Origin: Cladochytrium replicatum
Lineage: Eukaryota > Chytridiomycota > Chytridiomycetes > Cladochytriales > Cladochytriaceae
Direction of reading: 5' to 3'
Assembly (NCBI GenBank): GCA_025526935.1
Contig: JAHLKD010000063.1
Coordinates: 248,001-312,000, forward strand
Length of the DNA: 64,000 bases
Shown here: piece after piece, positions 22,156-33,298 of the stretch
Position numbering within the stretch: the stretch's first letter is position 1
Layout of the letters: every line of letters starts with the position of its first letter
The notes under the pieces: model-generated
Databases searched by the model: none
What the model was told of the DNA's origin: nothing
The model's input: the letters and a program-made list of their open reading frames with translations, nothing else
Translations under genes and position numbers: made by a program

Positions 22156-22560
22156 TCAAAACGACAGAGATAATACCTCAGTATCATCATGTGACCAAGA
22201 TACTAAACAAACACTATTTTTGTGACCCTCAAGCTTGATCAGTTGCTTCCCCGTAATTTCTAACCACACTTTTACTATCCTGTCTGATGATTCTAAGACT
22301 AGCTTTGCCCAGACGTGAGACCATGCAGCTGATGAAACATGACTAATATGACCCACAAGCTTCATCAGTTGCTCTCCAGTTGCCAGTGGCTAAACTACTG
22401 TCAACAACTTTTGACTCATTGTGCAACCAAGCAACAAACCAAACAGGACCACTTCACTCAAACGTCATCAGCTGCTCTCCTGTTCATTCGACCACGACCT
22501 TACAGTACTGTCATTTGATCCAGACAGCGCTTTTGATCCATCGTTTGACCAAGCTTTTGA
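22156..22560 (-). pseudogene. WD40-repeat relic, opposite orientation
   Basis: On the minus strand two to three decayed blades are recognisable: EQLMKLVGHISHVSSAAWS, SSDRIVKVWLEITGKQLIK and LEGHKNSVCLVSWSHDDTE. A more broken blade lies upstream (to ~22530) with stops. It lies 170 bp from the plus-strand relic at 21744 and points towards it. Confidence 0.6.
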
Positions 22561-22998
22561 ATAAACACTCACCTGAGCTGTAGCTACTTGTCTCAGTCTC
22601 TCATTTCAATGGACTTCACTGTGACATGAGTGGTACATAAAAGGCATTATGTCAAGCAAATGACACAAAGAATTCTTAGGTACGGAGCCGTGCATGGGAC
22701 ACAACCGGCTATTTCAATTATAACAAATATTATCGTTGATAGAACCATCATCCACTTCCTTTCGGATACATCTCACCATAGTTCTCGCGTCAACCGTTGG
22801 AGGTATGCTCTCTTCCTGTCCCAGAGTTTAACATATATCCAAATTATGTTCGCCAGCCACATTATTCCCTCGTATTTATTATTTAAACGCGTGGCTTCCA
22901 TCTCAAACTGCCAACTTTCACTCATCACAAATCTCTCGTCCTCAACTCTCCATTCCTCCTTCCCCACCGCCGGTCCTATCGCTCGCTCCCTCTCCATC

Positions 22999-24981
22999 AT
23001 GGCTGGTTCTACCGCTCCCGCTTTGGCATCCACTCAATCCACCACTCAATCCACTCAATCCACCCTCGCCATGAAGGGAAAGAAGCCTGCCGCCCCATCC
23101 ACAACCGCATCCCCTCCATCCCCTGCCCTGAGCACTGTCGAACAGCGCATCCATGCTATCGTCGCTAAGCGCTCCGCCGCACAGAAACAAACAGACTCGA
23201 ATCCGCAAAATCAGCTGAAGTCTGGAGCGACACCGACAAAGGCTGCGGCGGCAGCACCAGAGAAGCCATCCGACTGGATTTCGGATCACGAGCCATCCCA
23301 CAAGTCTGAGAAGAAGATTCCGGTATGCATTGTTTGTATTCACAACGTTTTTCTGCCGTTTCTCATTCACTGTTTTCAATCCTCCCGCCATCCACATCAT
23401 TTACATCAATCCGCACTTTTAATGTCCCAAACCACTTCCATTTTTTCATTTCGGGACTTCCTCCTTCAATCTGCTCACCAATCCACCGATCCATGCACTG
23501 TTTTCACTTCTCAACTACCTTTCCCTATGACCAATCCATCTTTCTTCATCGCTTCCGCCTCAATAAAGGCGCTGGACGCCCTCTCTCCACCTCTCTCTCC
23601 AATCCCTGTTCTCAGCCGGTCTCACAGCAACACCAGTGCCGGTACTACTTCCAGCATCGTAACCGCACCTCAAACCGAGGCACTGGTTCAGAGTCTTCGC
23701 CAGGCCACTCTGGACGTAGTTCAGACAATCTGCCATGCCGACGAAATCTTTAGCAAGACTGCAATCGGCCTCGTCGACGGACTCGAGAAGCGGTGGGATC
23801 ACCTTGAGCGTGCACTGAAGAACGAAGGTGTTGTTTCCGATCGTAGCTTTGAAGCAATCAATACTACCAAGGAGATTGCAGTTCAGACTGTCGATGGATT
23901 TTCTGAACCACAGATTACCCACCACCACCCACATTCGTCGCAAGGCGCACCACATCGTCCAGTGTGGTACGGTGACGAGTCGGAGGTATGGGACGATCAA
24001 GAATCCGATGTTGATCCGCGCGCTTTCGGCATCGGCGTCGTCGACCTTGAACGAAGAAGATGGGAGCAATCTCACAAGACCACCCTGCTCGAGATCATGG
24101 GATACTGGAACGACGCCGAGCAGAGGATCAGAGAACAAGATGCAGCCTTTGAGCTCGAGCGCAGACGTTGGCACTTTCAGGAGAGCAGGCTCATCGGGCA
24201 GGTCGACCTGCTCAGCTCTCGACTCGATCAGATGGGCGCTCTGCTCACGCGGCTCGAAGACCATCAGCGACGAAAGGGTTTCCACAGTGATCACTATGAA
24301 GATGCGGAGGATGAGTCGGCGGAGGAGGTCGAGATTGCAGGTATGGACGGACAATCCAACGGCTACACACGAATGGAACCTTCAGCTGCACGGAAACAAG
24401 CTCTCTTGGAAGCGGAGAGCCGTTGGCTTCGTCCGATCCCTTCATCCAGCAGCAAGCCACCAGTCCCACAACTCAACAACCTCCACCGTCGCCGTCCCAT
24501 TGACGAGCCCGCGTCGCCAGCATCATCCAACGGATCCAGTCGCGGAAGGGAGCCTGTCTCTCACCTCAGACTTGAACCTTCGTCCCCTTCACCACGCCGC
24601 CGTGTCCCCGCAGCTTCGCAGTTCAGCATCGTTCCGACTGCCGCGGGATCTAAGTACGTCTCTCGGACAGTAACACCGTCCAAGAGCACCGCCACAAATG
24701 TTCCAACTCCACCGGCCAGCGGCGAGAAGAAAATCAGGAATTCGGACGACGTACAGTCTTCTGGTAGCAGCAAGCGAAGGGATACCAGCGCCAAGAAGCG
24801 GGACGGCAAGCAAAAGCACGCCGCAGCGTCAAAGTTTGGCGACGTGGACCCTGAGCACTCTTTCTCATCGGCGTCGTCCTCGTCAATGCACACTGAGTCT
24901 CTTCTGAAGCAGATCCACGACATTGATGAGGACATCGGACGGATCCAGCTGGACCTCCAGTCGCTTCTCGGGAGTAAGTGA
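22999..24981 (+). CDS. Unrecognised coiled-coil protein, 2 exons, 578 aa
   Basis: I start at the ATG at 22999 (MAGSTAPALASTQSTTQS), because codons upstream in the same open frame read as untranslated leader. A likely intron is 23323-23568 (donor GTATGC, acceptor TAAAG). It is 246 nt, a multiple of three, and free of stops, so the frame stays open through it, but the translated intron (Phe/His/Ser-rich) looks non-coding. Exon 1 is Ala/Ser/Thr-rich. Residues ~268-345 form an Arg/Glu-rich coiled coil (ERRRWEQSHKTTLLEIMGYW, RLDQMGALLTRLEDHQRR). A long Ser/Pro-rich linker follows. The C-terminus is a short amphipathic helix (LLKQIHDIDEDIGRIQLDLQ). I do not recognise the family. A cytoskeletal or scaffold role would be a guess. 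Confidence 0.7.
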   Translation: MAGSTAPALASTQSTTQSTQSTLAMKGKKPAAPSTTASPPSPALSTVEQRIHAIVAKRSAAQKQTDSNPQNQLKSGATPTKAAAAAPEKPSDWISDHEPSHKSEKKIPVCIVCIHNVFLPFLIHCFQSSRHPHHLHQSALLMSQTTSIFSFRDFLLQSAHQSTDPCTVFTSQLPFPMTNPSFFIASASIKALDALSPPLSPIPVLSRSHSNTSAGTTSSIVTAPQTEALVQSLRQATLDVVQTICHADEIFSKTAIGLVDGLEKRWDHLERALKNEGVVSDRSFEAINTTKEIAVQTVDGFSEPQITHHHPHSSQGAPHRPVWYGDESEVWDDQESDVDPRAFGIGVVDLERRRWEQSHKTTLLEIMGYWNDAEQRIREQDAAFELERRRWHFQESRLIGQVDLLSSRLDQMGALLTRLEDHQRRKGFHSDHYEDAEDESAEEVEIAGMDGQSNGYTRMEPSAARKQALLEAESRWLRPIPSSSSKPPVPQLNNLHRRRPIDEPASPASSNGSSRGREPVSHLRLEPSSPSPRRRVPAASQFSIVPTAAGSKYVSRTVTPSKSTATNVPTPPASGEKKIRNSDDVQSSGSSKRRDTSAKKRDGKQKHAAASKFGDVDPEHSFSSASSSSMHTESLLKQIHDIDEDIGRIQLDLQSLLGSK

Positions 24982-26133
24982 AGTAATGATATGATAGACA
25001 ATGGCTTCGTTTGCTGCGGAACAACAACAGCGTAGAGTTATCTTAGAACTGTTTCGTCTATGTTTTTATTTTTCGGGTACATACGTTTTTTTGCTGATCA
25101 TTGAGAAGAACTAGGGTTGCGTTTTTGCCATCTTTTTTGGAGGATATATTTAGAAGAAAAACCTGGATTGGCTGGAATAGTTATTTCTTTCTATTTTTTT
25201 TGGGAAAGAGATGAACATGGACGAAGTTTGGGGTTTCCCTATTTGTTGGACGGTGGAATGGGCAGAATGGGCGTATTCCTTTTGCTTGATCCTTTTCTTT
25301 TTATCTTTTGCTTCCTTCCACTCGCTCGTCTTTCCATTCCTTTCTTTGTCCTCGTCTTTCCATTCCTTTCTTTGTCCTTGTTTTTTTCCAATTGTTCTCA
25401 ATCTCTTTCTCGTATCTCATATCGTTTTCCTTTCTTTCTTTTATGTCTTGTGGGTTTCTTGTTTGTTTTCGGCATCCTGTTTTCCTCTCAAGTTACTCTC
25501 TCTCTAAATGCAGCTGTGGTCAAACCAAGTAGTGATTACTTTAGCACTAAGTTCAACAGGAAGTAGCTGCCCGTCCGCTCTGGTAGTTTCTTCTGCAATT
25601 TTCGATGTGAATGAGTTATTAATGCGCTTTCAGCTGGCCTGTGAGTGTTTCAGTTTTGTTTTGTTTTTTTCACGTAAGTTCACGTGTCATGACGAGCTGG
25701 GGAGTATCAACGAAAAAATTAAGTGTCTTTAATGTTCTTGTTAATGTTCAACTGTTAAAAAAATATTTGTGAATAACAGCCTCAAGCCGTTGTGTGCAAT
25801 GAATCCGCCCCCTGTTGCACTGCTTGGATCATCTATTTATGGATCACCGTTCTCAGCTCCACAGCAACGTGGTTAATTTTCCGAAACGCCTCAGATGCGT
25901 TCGTGTAACGCGTAACTTTACCTGCCCGATTCATCATACAGAGTTGATGCCTCGGTGCAAAATTGAGCTATCCTTCCATGATGCCATGCTCCTCATGTGC
26001 TTTCTCATCATTCCATACCACCACAATATAACTCTACGAAATCTTCCCTCTATCCTGCAAAGGTTGCTGATTGGTTTTTCCCCCCTCAGTCACCTACCCA
26101 AAACATTCCAAGTTTTCAAATTCTTCTGGAATC
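24982..26133. other. T-rich intergenic region with a short tandem repeat
   Basis: This is the downstream flank of the coiled-coil gene and upstream flank of the F-box gene. At about 25318-25385 a ~26-bp pyrimidine-rich unit (CGTCTTTCCATTCCTTTC) is repeated about two to three times. The long open frames here are low-complexity artefacts of T-richness. Nothing else is supported. Confidence 0.5.
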
Positions 26134-27114
26134 ATGAGGCACATCAACGACGACGTCCTCACAAACATCTTCCACCACCTCCCTCCAGACCCATCCACGA
26201 CCTCTCGGACCGCATATAGCGCCGCCGCCGTCTGCAAAACATGGTCGCATCCAGCCCTCCAGAAACTCTACCACGCTCCAACACTGACCGCCAAAAACTT
26301 CCACTCCTTCCTCGCATCGCTCAAAAACGCACCGGTCTCCTCGATCCGGCACCTCGACCTCCGCCGCGTGCTCGCTCCCACGCAGTCGAATTCGGACCCG
26401 TTTGGCGGGTCCACACCGCCGCAGATCCCCGCTGGGCAGATGCGGTTGTACACTGCGCTCTTGCAGATGATCGCAGAGTCGGGGGATAGAGTTAGGCTAT
26501 TGTCGATCCGGCTTCCTGCGCTCACGACGACGTTGATCTCGAGCTACGGTGTCGATGTACTGTACCGATCCGCACGGGTTGGGGTGCCACCGGGTGCCCG
26601 GCGAGCGAGCACGAACCCGCAGGTGCCGGTGTGGACACTCGAGAAGGCGCTGATCCAACGTGCGGGTAACACGCTAACAGAGCTCTCATTCGACGGATCC
26701 ACGCCCCTCCACGACCTCCGCGTGCTCGCGTCCACACCTGCTCTTCCCAACCTCCGTACTTTCGAGTCCGACGCACTGGTCTCAACACGTGCGACACCGG
26801 CGTTCGTGGAGCTGCTCGAGGGGATGAAGCTGGACATGTTGGTAGTTGCGGAGTTGAGGGATGAAGGCGTGGTCACAGCTGCGCTTGCGTGCGCAAAGAA
26901 TGTGAGGTGCCAGTGGGTGGATTGTTTGCCGGCTGAAGTCGACGTGCAATCGTTGGAGGGCTCGAGGAGTGCTATGAAAAGGCGAGTTTCCGGAACGATT
27001 GTGGAGGCCGTTTCGTGGAGGGTGCGCGAGAGGGTTCGGGTTGCGGACATCACTGGTGCAAAAGGTGGATCCGCGGCGACGTCGATACCAGTCGTGAGCG
27101 TCGGTGGGGTTTGA
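26134..27114 (+). CDS. F-box protein, 326 aa
   Basis: The N-terminus is an F-box (residues ~1-45: MRHINDDVLTNIFHHLPPDP, then AAAVCKTWSHPALQKLYH). The F-box binds Skp1 and makes the protein a candidate substrate receptor of an SCF ubiquitin ligase. The remainder has loosely leucine-rich stretches (VSSIRHLDLRRV, RLLSIRLPAL, LTELSFDGSTPLHDL, LPNLRTFES) like degenerate leucine-rich repeats, which in this family bind the substrate. The frame is open upstream of 26134, but the F-box begins right at this ATG, so I take it as the start. No intron is needed. GC-rich codon use contrasts with the AT-rich flanks, which supports real coding. The substrate cannot be told. Confidence 0.85.
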   Translation: MRHINDDVLTNIFHHLPPDPSTTSRTAYSAAAVCKTWSHPALQKLYHAPTLTAKNFHSFLASLKNAPVSSIRHLDLRRVLAPTQSNSDPFGGSTPPQIPAGQMRLYTALLQMIAESGDRVRLLSIRLPALTTTLISSYGVDVLYRSARVGVPPGARRASTNPQVPVWTLEKALIQRAGNTLTELSFDGSTPLHDLRVLASTPALPNLRTFESDALVSTRATPAFVELLEGMKLDMLVVAELRDEGVVTAALACAKNVRCQWVDCLPAEVDVQSLEGSRSAMKRRVSGTIVEAVSWRVRERVRVADITGAKGGSAATSIPVVSVGGV

Positions 27115-27947
27115 TTCTGTGAAGCAGTTCGATTGGGGCTCTGTTTCTGTGTACAATATCCTCTTCTCATTGTTGCCTGAGCAATTTGGATGTGGTTGTA
27201 ACTCTTCTTTCACTTTTTGGAAAACTGAAAGCGTATATACCATCAGGCAGATCAATATATACTAAACCTCATTCTATGGAAACTGTGATCACTTGACCAA
27301 CGAGATGATGGTCAGCTCCAGACTACCGTTCTACGATTTCGTGCTCGCTTTGAAATGAACCTCAAGGTCCTGTGGGTTTTTCGAATTACTAGTGCTTCGC
27401 TTTCATTTATGTTTAACTTTATTAATAATACTCATCATCGTCAAAGAAAACAGCTTGACTCTTTCAGTACATGAACTTTAAAGATGTTTGAATATAGAGA
27501 ACCTGATTTTTCCAATTGTGAAGAGAAATTGTTTTGCCCATTCACTCCATTCAAGCAAATATGCAAAAAATTATTCTCCCTTGTGTTCAATTAAATATGC
27601 AAAAAGGCTAAATTCCTATGCAGCTCATTTGTTGCGAGGAACCCATAACGTATACAGATGATAAAAGTTTAGATATAGACGCTCGTTCATTAGAAGCCCG
27701 TCTCCCATCGGATTGTTTTTCTTTCCGTCACTTCGGTTTCGGATGCGCCCAATCCCATGCCCCAGCGGTCGGTCTTCCACCCGTTTCGGGCTTTGCTCAG
27801 CTACAAATTGATTGGCTGATGATCCAACCAATTTTTTGTTTCACACGCCCCGAAGGTATTAATAGATGAGTGCTCAGCAAATACCCCCGGTCTCTAGCCA
27901 AGAAAACAACTAGACAGTGTGCATAGATCGCTAAGAATAACTTTGGC
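27115..27947. other. Intergenic region; no gene seen
   Basis: This is A+T-rich flank between the F-box gene and the chitin deacetylase gene. An 83-codon frame (27618-27869) lacks support. The right end must hold the deacetylase promoter. No clear TATA box stands out. Confidence 0.4.
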
Positions 27948-30466
27948 ATGAAAATCTCCAGCGTTGTTACGGTGAGTTTGACTCTTGCGCTTCTGCTTCA
28001 CTCTCCCGCGCTCGCGGACCGTCCGACATGCCGAATGCGTCCCAGGTAGGCATGAAAAGCTTGAATCATTGAAAGGTCCTTACAGAATTGCTGATTTCTC
28101 ATCTAAAGCTCTGCGAGCTTGGGTGGATTGTCTTCAACGCCGTTACCCACGGTTGTCCAGTCAACCCCTGCATCAACTGATGCACCGACAACACCTCCAG
28201 TTGGGAGCAGCATTTCTATCAGTCTCAGTACCGGAGGTTACGGATCGACTGCGGCCCCTGGCGCGGGTACGAGCATCCCTGTCACAACACCCTCGGTTAC
28301 TGCTAGTGCCGTCGAGTCTACTCCGGCTGTTGTGACTTCAAGCGTTGGGAATGTATCTGCCGCCACGATATCTACTCCTGCTATCGTCACTGAAACCGTA
28401 GCCACCATCCAGAGCTCAATACCTGGTGCATCGGCCTCCGCTACATCCAAGATCAACGCATCTATTACCATCCCCCTGCCTTCGTCCGCGCCTTCGTCCA
28501 CGTCGGCAACTTCAATGACTACTTCTCCCACCACGACTGTCCCCTCTCTCGTTCAGAGCTCTACTATATCCAAGATAGTTGGATCTAGCACCATACTCGC
28601 TTCCTCGACCCCACTGACTTCGGAGACTACTGACCCCACCATGACGAAAACTTCAATCGTTCCTTCTCCAGCTCAGGGCTCCTCCTCTGCCGCCCCTGTT
28701 TCAAGTCCTACCCTTGCTCTCTCTCCCGACGGTTCGTGTGGTTCCACCTCTGCGGGTCAGTATACCTGCGCACCAGGATTCTGCTGCTCTCAGTTCGGTT
28801 TTTGTGGATCTACAAGCGACCACTGCGGTGTGGGCTGCCAGGCTGGTTTTGGCCTGTGCGGTGGATCAACTTCGGCATCTACCGTTGTTGCTGGAACCAG
28901 TGCGACTGGCACAGCCTCTGCACCCACTTCAACTGCAACCCACGCGCTCTCACCCGATGGTTCGTGTGGCTCAACTTCGGCCGGTCAGTACACCTGTGCG
29001 CCGGGTTTCTGCTGCTCTCAATTCGGTTTCTGTGGATCAACCAACGCACATTGCGGTGTGGGTTGCCAGACCAGTTTTGGACAGTGCGGTGTCGCTACTA
29101 CCTCTGCAGCTACAGCCACAGCTTCGAGCGGACCGCTTCCGACAATCACTTCACCGGATGGTTCCTGTGGAACGCAAGCGGGAGGTGTCTATCTCTGCCC
29201 AACTGGAACTTGTTGCTCTCAATTCGGGTAGGCTGTCAGACGTGAAGTGATCAAATGAGTAGATTAATTTCGGCCTTTTTCACAGCTTTTGTGGATCAAC
29301 GACTGCTCACTGCGGAGACAACTGCCAGAAAGAATTCGGCACATGCTCGACTGGATCGGCTCCAGGGCGATGCGGCCCACACGATGGAGGATCAGCCTGC
29401 CCTGCTGGAGAGTGCTGCTCGGTCCACGGGTTAGTTGTTATGCCTTGAAACTCTCTGAAAATTATTGACTTGTTTGCAGGTTTTGTGGGAAAAGTGATGG
29501 TCACTGCGGAATTGGTTGCAGAAAGGACTTTGGAGTTTGCAACCAGGTCACAATCCCAAGCCCTCCTGCAGCCAAGAGCGGACCGATTTGCCATGTTACC
29601 GACCAGCGCACCATCCCTGCTGTCAATGGCAACGGAGCGGACAGAGCTCCCATGGTCGCGTATGAGTGCAACAAGCCTGGAGTGTTTGCTCTTACTTACG
29701 ACGATGGAGTACTCAAAAATTACGGTAAATAAGCGAACCTGAACGAGCTTGTCAATATACTGATCGTTTGTACCGCTAGACCCTTACCTACTGGACGTTC
29801 TGAAGGCGTACGATGTCAGGGCCACTTGGTTTATTAACGGAAAGAATTGGGGTGATATCACAACCCCTGAAACCAAGTCTTATGTGAAACGCATCTTTGA
29901 CGAAGGCCACGACCTCAGCTCGCATTCGTACAGGTATGTGATCGATTAAATTCATGGAATTGCCAAGGCTTCTCACACAAGTTCTAGTCATCCTCACATG
30001 CCCCAACTGAGTGCCAACGACCAAATCAACGAAATCAAGTCCCTCGATGACGCCATCTTTGACATCGTTGGAAAGCACCCGGCAGTAAGTGCACATAGAG
30101 TACAGCACCTTTGGTGTGTTTTTTGACATTTTTAACCAGCTCTTCCGCCCTCCCTATGGCGAATACGATGCCAACACCCTCCGTGCACTCAAGGACATGG
30201 GCTACAACGCCGCCGTTATTTGGAACACGGATACGCTTGACTACCAAACCCTCTCTGTCGAGAAGTCACTTGCGAATGTCCAGGAGTCGATCGACGTGTG
30301 TGTAAAAGCTGGAACGCCCGGGATGGGATCGATCCTAGAACTGTCTCACTCGTTCCCAGTATCGACGGTCAACTACACGCTCCAAGTGATTCCGAAGCTG
30401 TACGAGGCTGGGTACAGGATCGTGACGGTTGGAGAGTGCATTGGTCAGGCACCGTACAGGAATTAA
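27948..30466 (+). CDS. Secreted chitin deacetylase with four CBM18 domains, 7 exons, 727 aa
   Basis: This is a carbohydrate esterase family 4 enzyme, expected to remove acetyl groups from chitin in the cell wall or medium. Exons: 27948-28045, 28109-29227, 29286-29429, 29480-29724, 29780-29933, 29988-30084, 30140-30466. All introns are GT-AG and the frame is exact (728 codons with the stop). Residues 1-23 are a signal peptide. A long Ser/Thr-rich, probably O-glycosylated region follows to ~235. Four hevein-type chitin-binding modules lie near 239-285, 313-358, 381-428 and 434-476, each with the Cys pattern of CCSQFGFCGST. The NodB domain starts near 515: TYDDG holds the catalytic base and metal Asp, HDLSSHSYSHPHM the metal-binding His pair, and FRPPYGEYD the third motif. 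Introns cut at the same place (before FCG) in modules 3 and 4, as if modules were duplicated with their intron. Confidence 0.93.
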
Positions 30467-32371
30467 GAAAAGCACAGAACGCGGCAATTTTTGGAGCCTG
30501 CATCAATTTATTGTGCATGATCAGTTTTTTCTCCCCAGCAATGTTTTCATTGCCACACCATTTTTGGCAGCACTTGAATTATGTTTCTCGCTATTCGAAT
30601 AATCACAACGTGAACACATTGATCTGATTGGCAGCTGTCGTATCAAACGTGCTACTGAACGGATTATGATTTTGTACGTATTTCAGTCAAGAGGGTGTAA
30701 GAGATGCAACAGTCACGTGTCCAATATCCCAAAAAGGAAAGGTTACACCAACCGTCCGAGCTTAGCAAAATGGACCCATCGTAATCTGCTCATGAAAACT
30801 CTTATCTCTGGACACCAGCTTATCACAAACCCGTATCCACTCAAGGATCTTGGATCAGGCTTACAGACTCTGCCTACAGCTCTATCGAAGTTCTCTCCAT
30901 TCCATGCGAGTGCACTTGCACTCCATTTTCCCTCGTCTATGAACCTTCCATTCGCGTTCCAACCACCCACACCGCACCACCACCGGTATTCGGTTTCGCT
31001 GTGCGTTTTTCAGCTACAATCGGACGTGGAGCTCGCCATATCCAATGCATACGCGGACCTGTCAAGGCTGAACGTGTTACACCCCGCTGCAGCGCCGCTG
31101 CAGCGAACAGCCCTTCCTCAGGTGAATTTGCGAGCTTTGCTGTACCCGGGTAAAGTTCCATGCAGTGCTGCGGGACGCAGGCTCGGTCCCCTCTCGTGCT
31201 TCCACTCCACTTTCTGCAATCAGTATTTCCTCAGCCGGTTGGGAATAAGCTTGTGGCAGACACCGAATCTGGGGAAGAGATTCTCTCGTGCGAATCTGAT
31301 GCAGATCTCACTCAAAACATGGTGGGCCGCGAAGGTTTCGCGAGTCCAACTCCATCCGAGAGCACGAAACGTTCAGTCGTACGTGCGTCGTGGTCGCACG
31401 GCCACAAGCGAGGCAGAAGAGTATGATCCGATCGAAGCGTCGTTGGACGCTGCATACCTCACCTGAACGCATTGCCCCTGAAGCTGGACACCCCGACGCC
31501 TGGAACATGTGGAGCTTTGGAACTTTGGCCCGGCGGTCTCTGACCTTTTCAGTTCGTCTGGGATTCGGATTCTAACACCTCCTACTCTTCTACACTGAAC
31601 AGCGCAGAAAGTTCCGATTGTCCCAAGAGAGGCCTTTACACTGTATCTTTAATAGCTTCATGCGCACATCGCCTCAATCGCATCACTCGATGTTCCGCTG
31701 CTCTAGCAGCCAACCGAGGACCCGCGTCCCTCCACCAGTCGCGACTTAACACCCACAAGTCCACCATCATGGTTCTCAAGCTCAAATGCCAAAGTTGTGG
31801 ACATGGCTGCAGCGGTCGGGATCGTCGTCTTCGTTGATCTCGTCAAAATCGACTCCCATCGCTTTTTCGTCACTGATGTACCGGTAGTCCAGGTCCACCG
31901 TCACCGCCACTCACACACTTTGGAATGCTTACGGCGGAAACGCAGCAGCTGTGGAGACGATTGATGGAGAGTTTGGCGGCGAATGGGGTTGGAGGAGAAG
32001 TCGGAAGGGCGTGGGAGGCTGTGGTGGATGCGGTTGCGTGGATGGTATCGAGCGGCGAAGGTGTGCTGAAGGGAGAACCGAGAGCTGTCGTAAAGGTACA
32101 CGCCGTTGGGAATGATTTGTTTGCCAAAGTTCGCGAGAGAACGGGAGGACTTTGGTTAATTTGAGCATCACAGCGTTGGCGTGAGATGTTATTTCGTATC
32201 GTTTATCTTTACTACTTTTTCCTCAGCTGATTTGTTTGGCCTTGGATCCCTGATTGTTGCTTCTGTCCTGTGTGTTTGTGTAATCAGTTGGTAATCGGAC
32301 TTTATAAGTTGTATCATTTCAGGCCTCTTTCTCAATTCGAAATTGCTGGATATTAAATTAGCTGCAATTGA
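30467..32371. other. Region without a confident gene; two weak frames
   Basis: A plus-strand frame at ~30942-31466 (NLMQISLKTWWAAKVSRVQL, TSEAEEYDPIEASLDAAYL) and another at 31925-32164 (MLTAETQQLWRRLMESLAAN, a helical 79-aa piece) look partly coding. I could not join either into a gene by plausible splice sites, and no domain is recognised. They may be relics or exons of an unrecognised gene. The right end is the downstream flank of the minus-strand gene at 32372. Confidence 0.3.
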
Positions 32372-33017
32372 TTAACAAAGCCCTGTTAGATCTCCATCAC
32401 TGAGGTTCATCCACGTCCTAAAAGAATGTTGGATTGATGAACTGGAGCGCACATCACCACTCGTTCTTACCATTCCATCCAGATCCGCATCGTCCTCCCC
32501 GTGATCGGAGGAGTTCTCCTGTTCAGCGGCGGGGGTTCCCCCGCCATCCTCACTTGGTCCAGCAAGGCCCGCAAGCGCTGAAGCTGCCTCCGAATGTCCA
32601 AAAGCGTCCTCTCCCGATCCATTCCCGTTACCATTCACAGATGCATGAGACACATCCAATGCCTCAGATTTGCTCTGTGCCCGTTCTTTCTCGCCGGCCT
32701 CATCGTCCTCCGCATGCATATGCTCATCCGCTTTATTCTCCTCTGCTATACCCGAGGATCCCTCGACAGCAACGAGCCCCTGCTGTGGTTCAACGGGTAC
32801 CTCTTTCTTCGGCAGTGTGATTGCGTTCAACACGGCGTCTTCTTCCTGGAAATGGACCGACTTCTTGTTCAGCGCTTAGTGAAATAGAGAATGTCATTGA
32901 GTGTGACAGTCAGGTCTTTTAAACGATTTTCAAGATACCTCGTGTCCACTTGAGTATCTTTGCCTGGTTCTCCGGTGGCTTCGCGACGTTACCGGGTCTA
33001 GGACCAAGCGTTGCCAT
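32372..33017 (-). CDS. Small acidic protein with a candidate PP1-docking motif, 2 exons, 193 aa
   Basis: Exons in transcript order: 33017-32939 and 32874-32372, with a GT-AG intron (GTATCTTG donor, TTTCACTAAG acceptor). Together they give exactly 194 codons with the stop. The N-terminal part (MATLGPRPGNVAKPPENQAK, then ILKWTRALNKKSVHF) is the most ordered-looking. The rest is Glu/Asp/Ser/Gly-rich and probably disordered. KKSVHF, encoded at the start of exon 2, fits the RVxF consensus used by many proteins to dock on protein phosphatase 1. That is only a short-motif match, and the family is not recognised. It is divergent from the cofactor B gene, with 281 bp between start codons. Confidence 0.65.
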
Positions 33018-33298
33018 TGGACCACCCTTATGCGTAGGAAGCACCAATGATTTCTCCCTATAAACAAACAATCCCACACGAAAATGAACGACAGTTTTTC
33101 CTCTGTCTAATGTTCATACCATCGTTGGGCCGGGAGCCAGCTTGAGCTCAAAAAGACCTGGGACGGTTGCTGAGATGTCTGCGATCCAGATGCGACGGCC
33201 GCAAGGGTCTTTGCAGCGGATGCGACCCTGTTCGAGCGCAACTCCAAATCCATCTGCTCCATGTCAACCATGCTATATGCTGCGCCATTTTAGCAATA
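33018..33298. promoter_or_regulatory. Shared divergent promoter region
   Basis: The start codons of the small acidic protein (minus) and tubulin cofactor B (plus) are separated by only 281 bp, so this stretch must contain both promoters and 5' leaders. No TATA box or named factor site is clear. Confidence 0.5.

Noticed and set aside
22630-22998. N-terminal extension of the coiled-coil protein upstream of 22999
   Set aside because: Residues are AT-driven and unlike the rest, and the ATG at 22999 follows a pyrimidine-rich leader typical of a 5' UTR.
25117-25566. 149-codon hydrophobic frame that could be read as a membrane protein
   Set aside because: The region is T-rich low-complexity DNA with a short tandem repeat, and three overlapping frames are all open and Phe/Leu/Ser-rich.
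30666-31466. 266-codon frame as a gene
   Set aside because: Its first half is incoherent in composition, no domain is seen, and other frames in the same place look equally plausible. Noted only as a weak signal.
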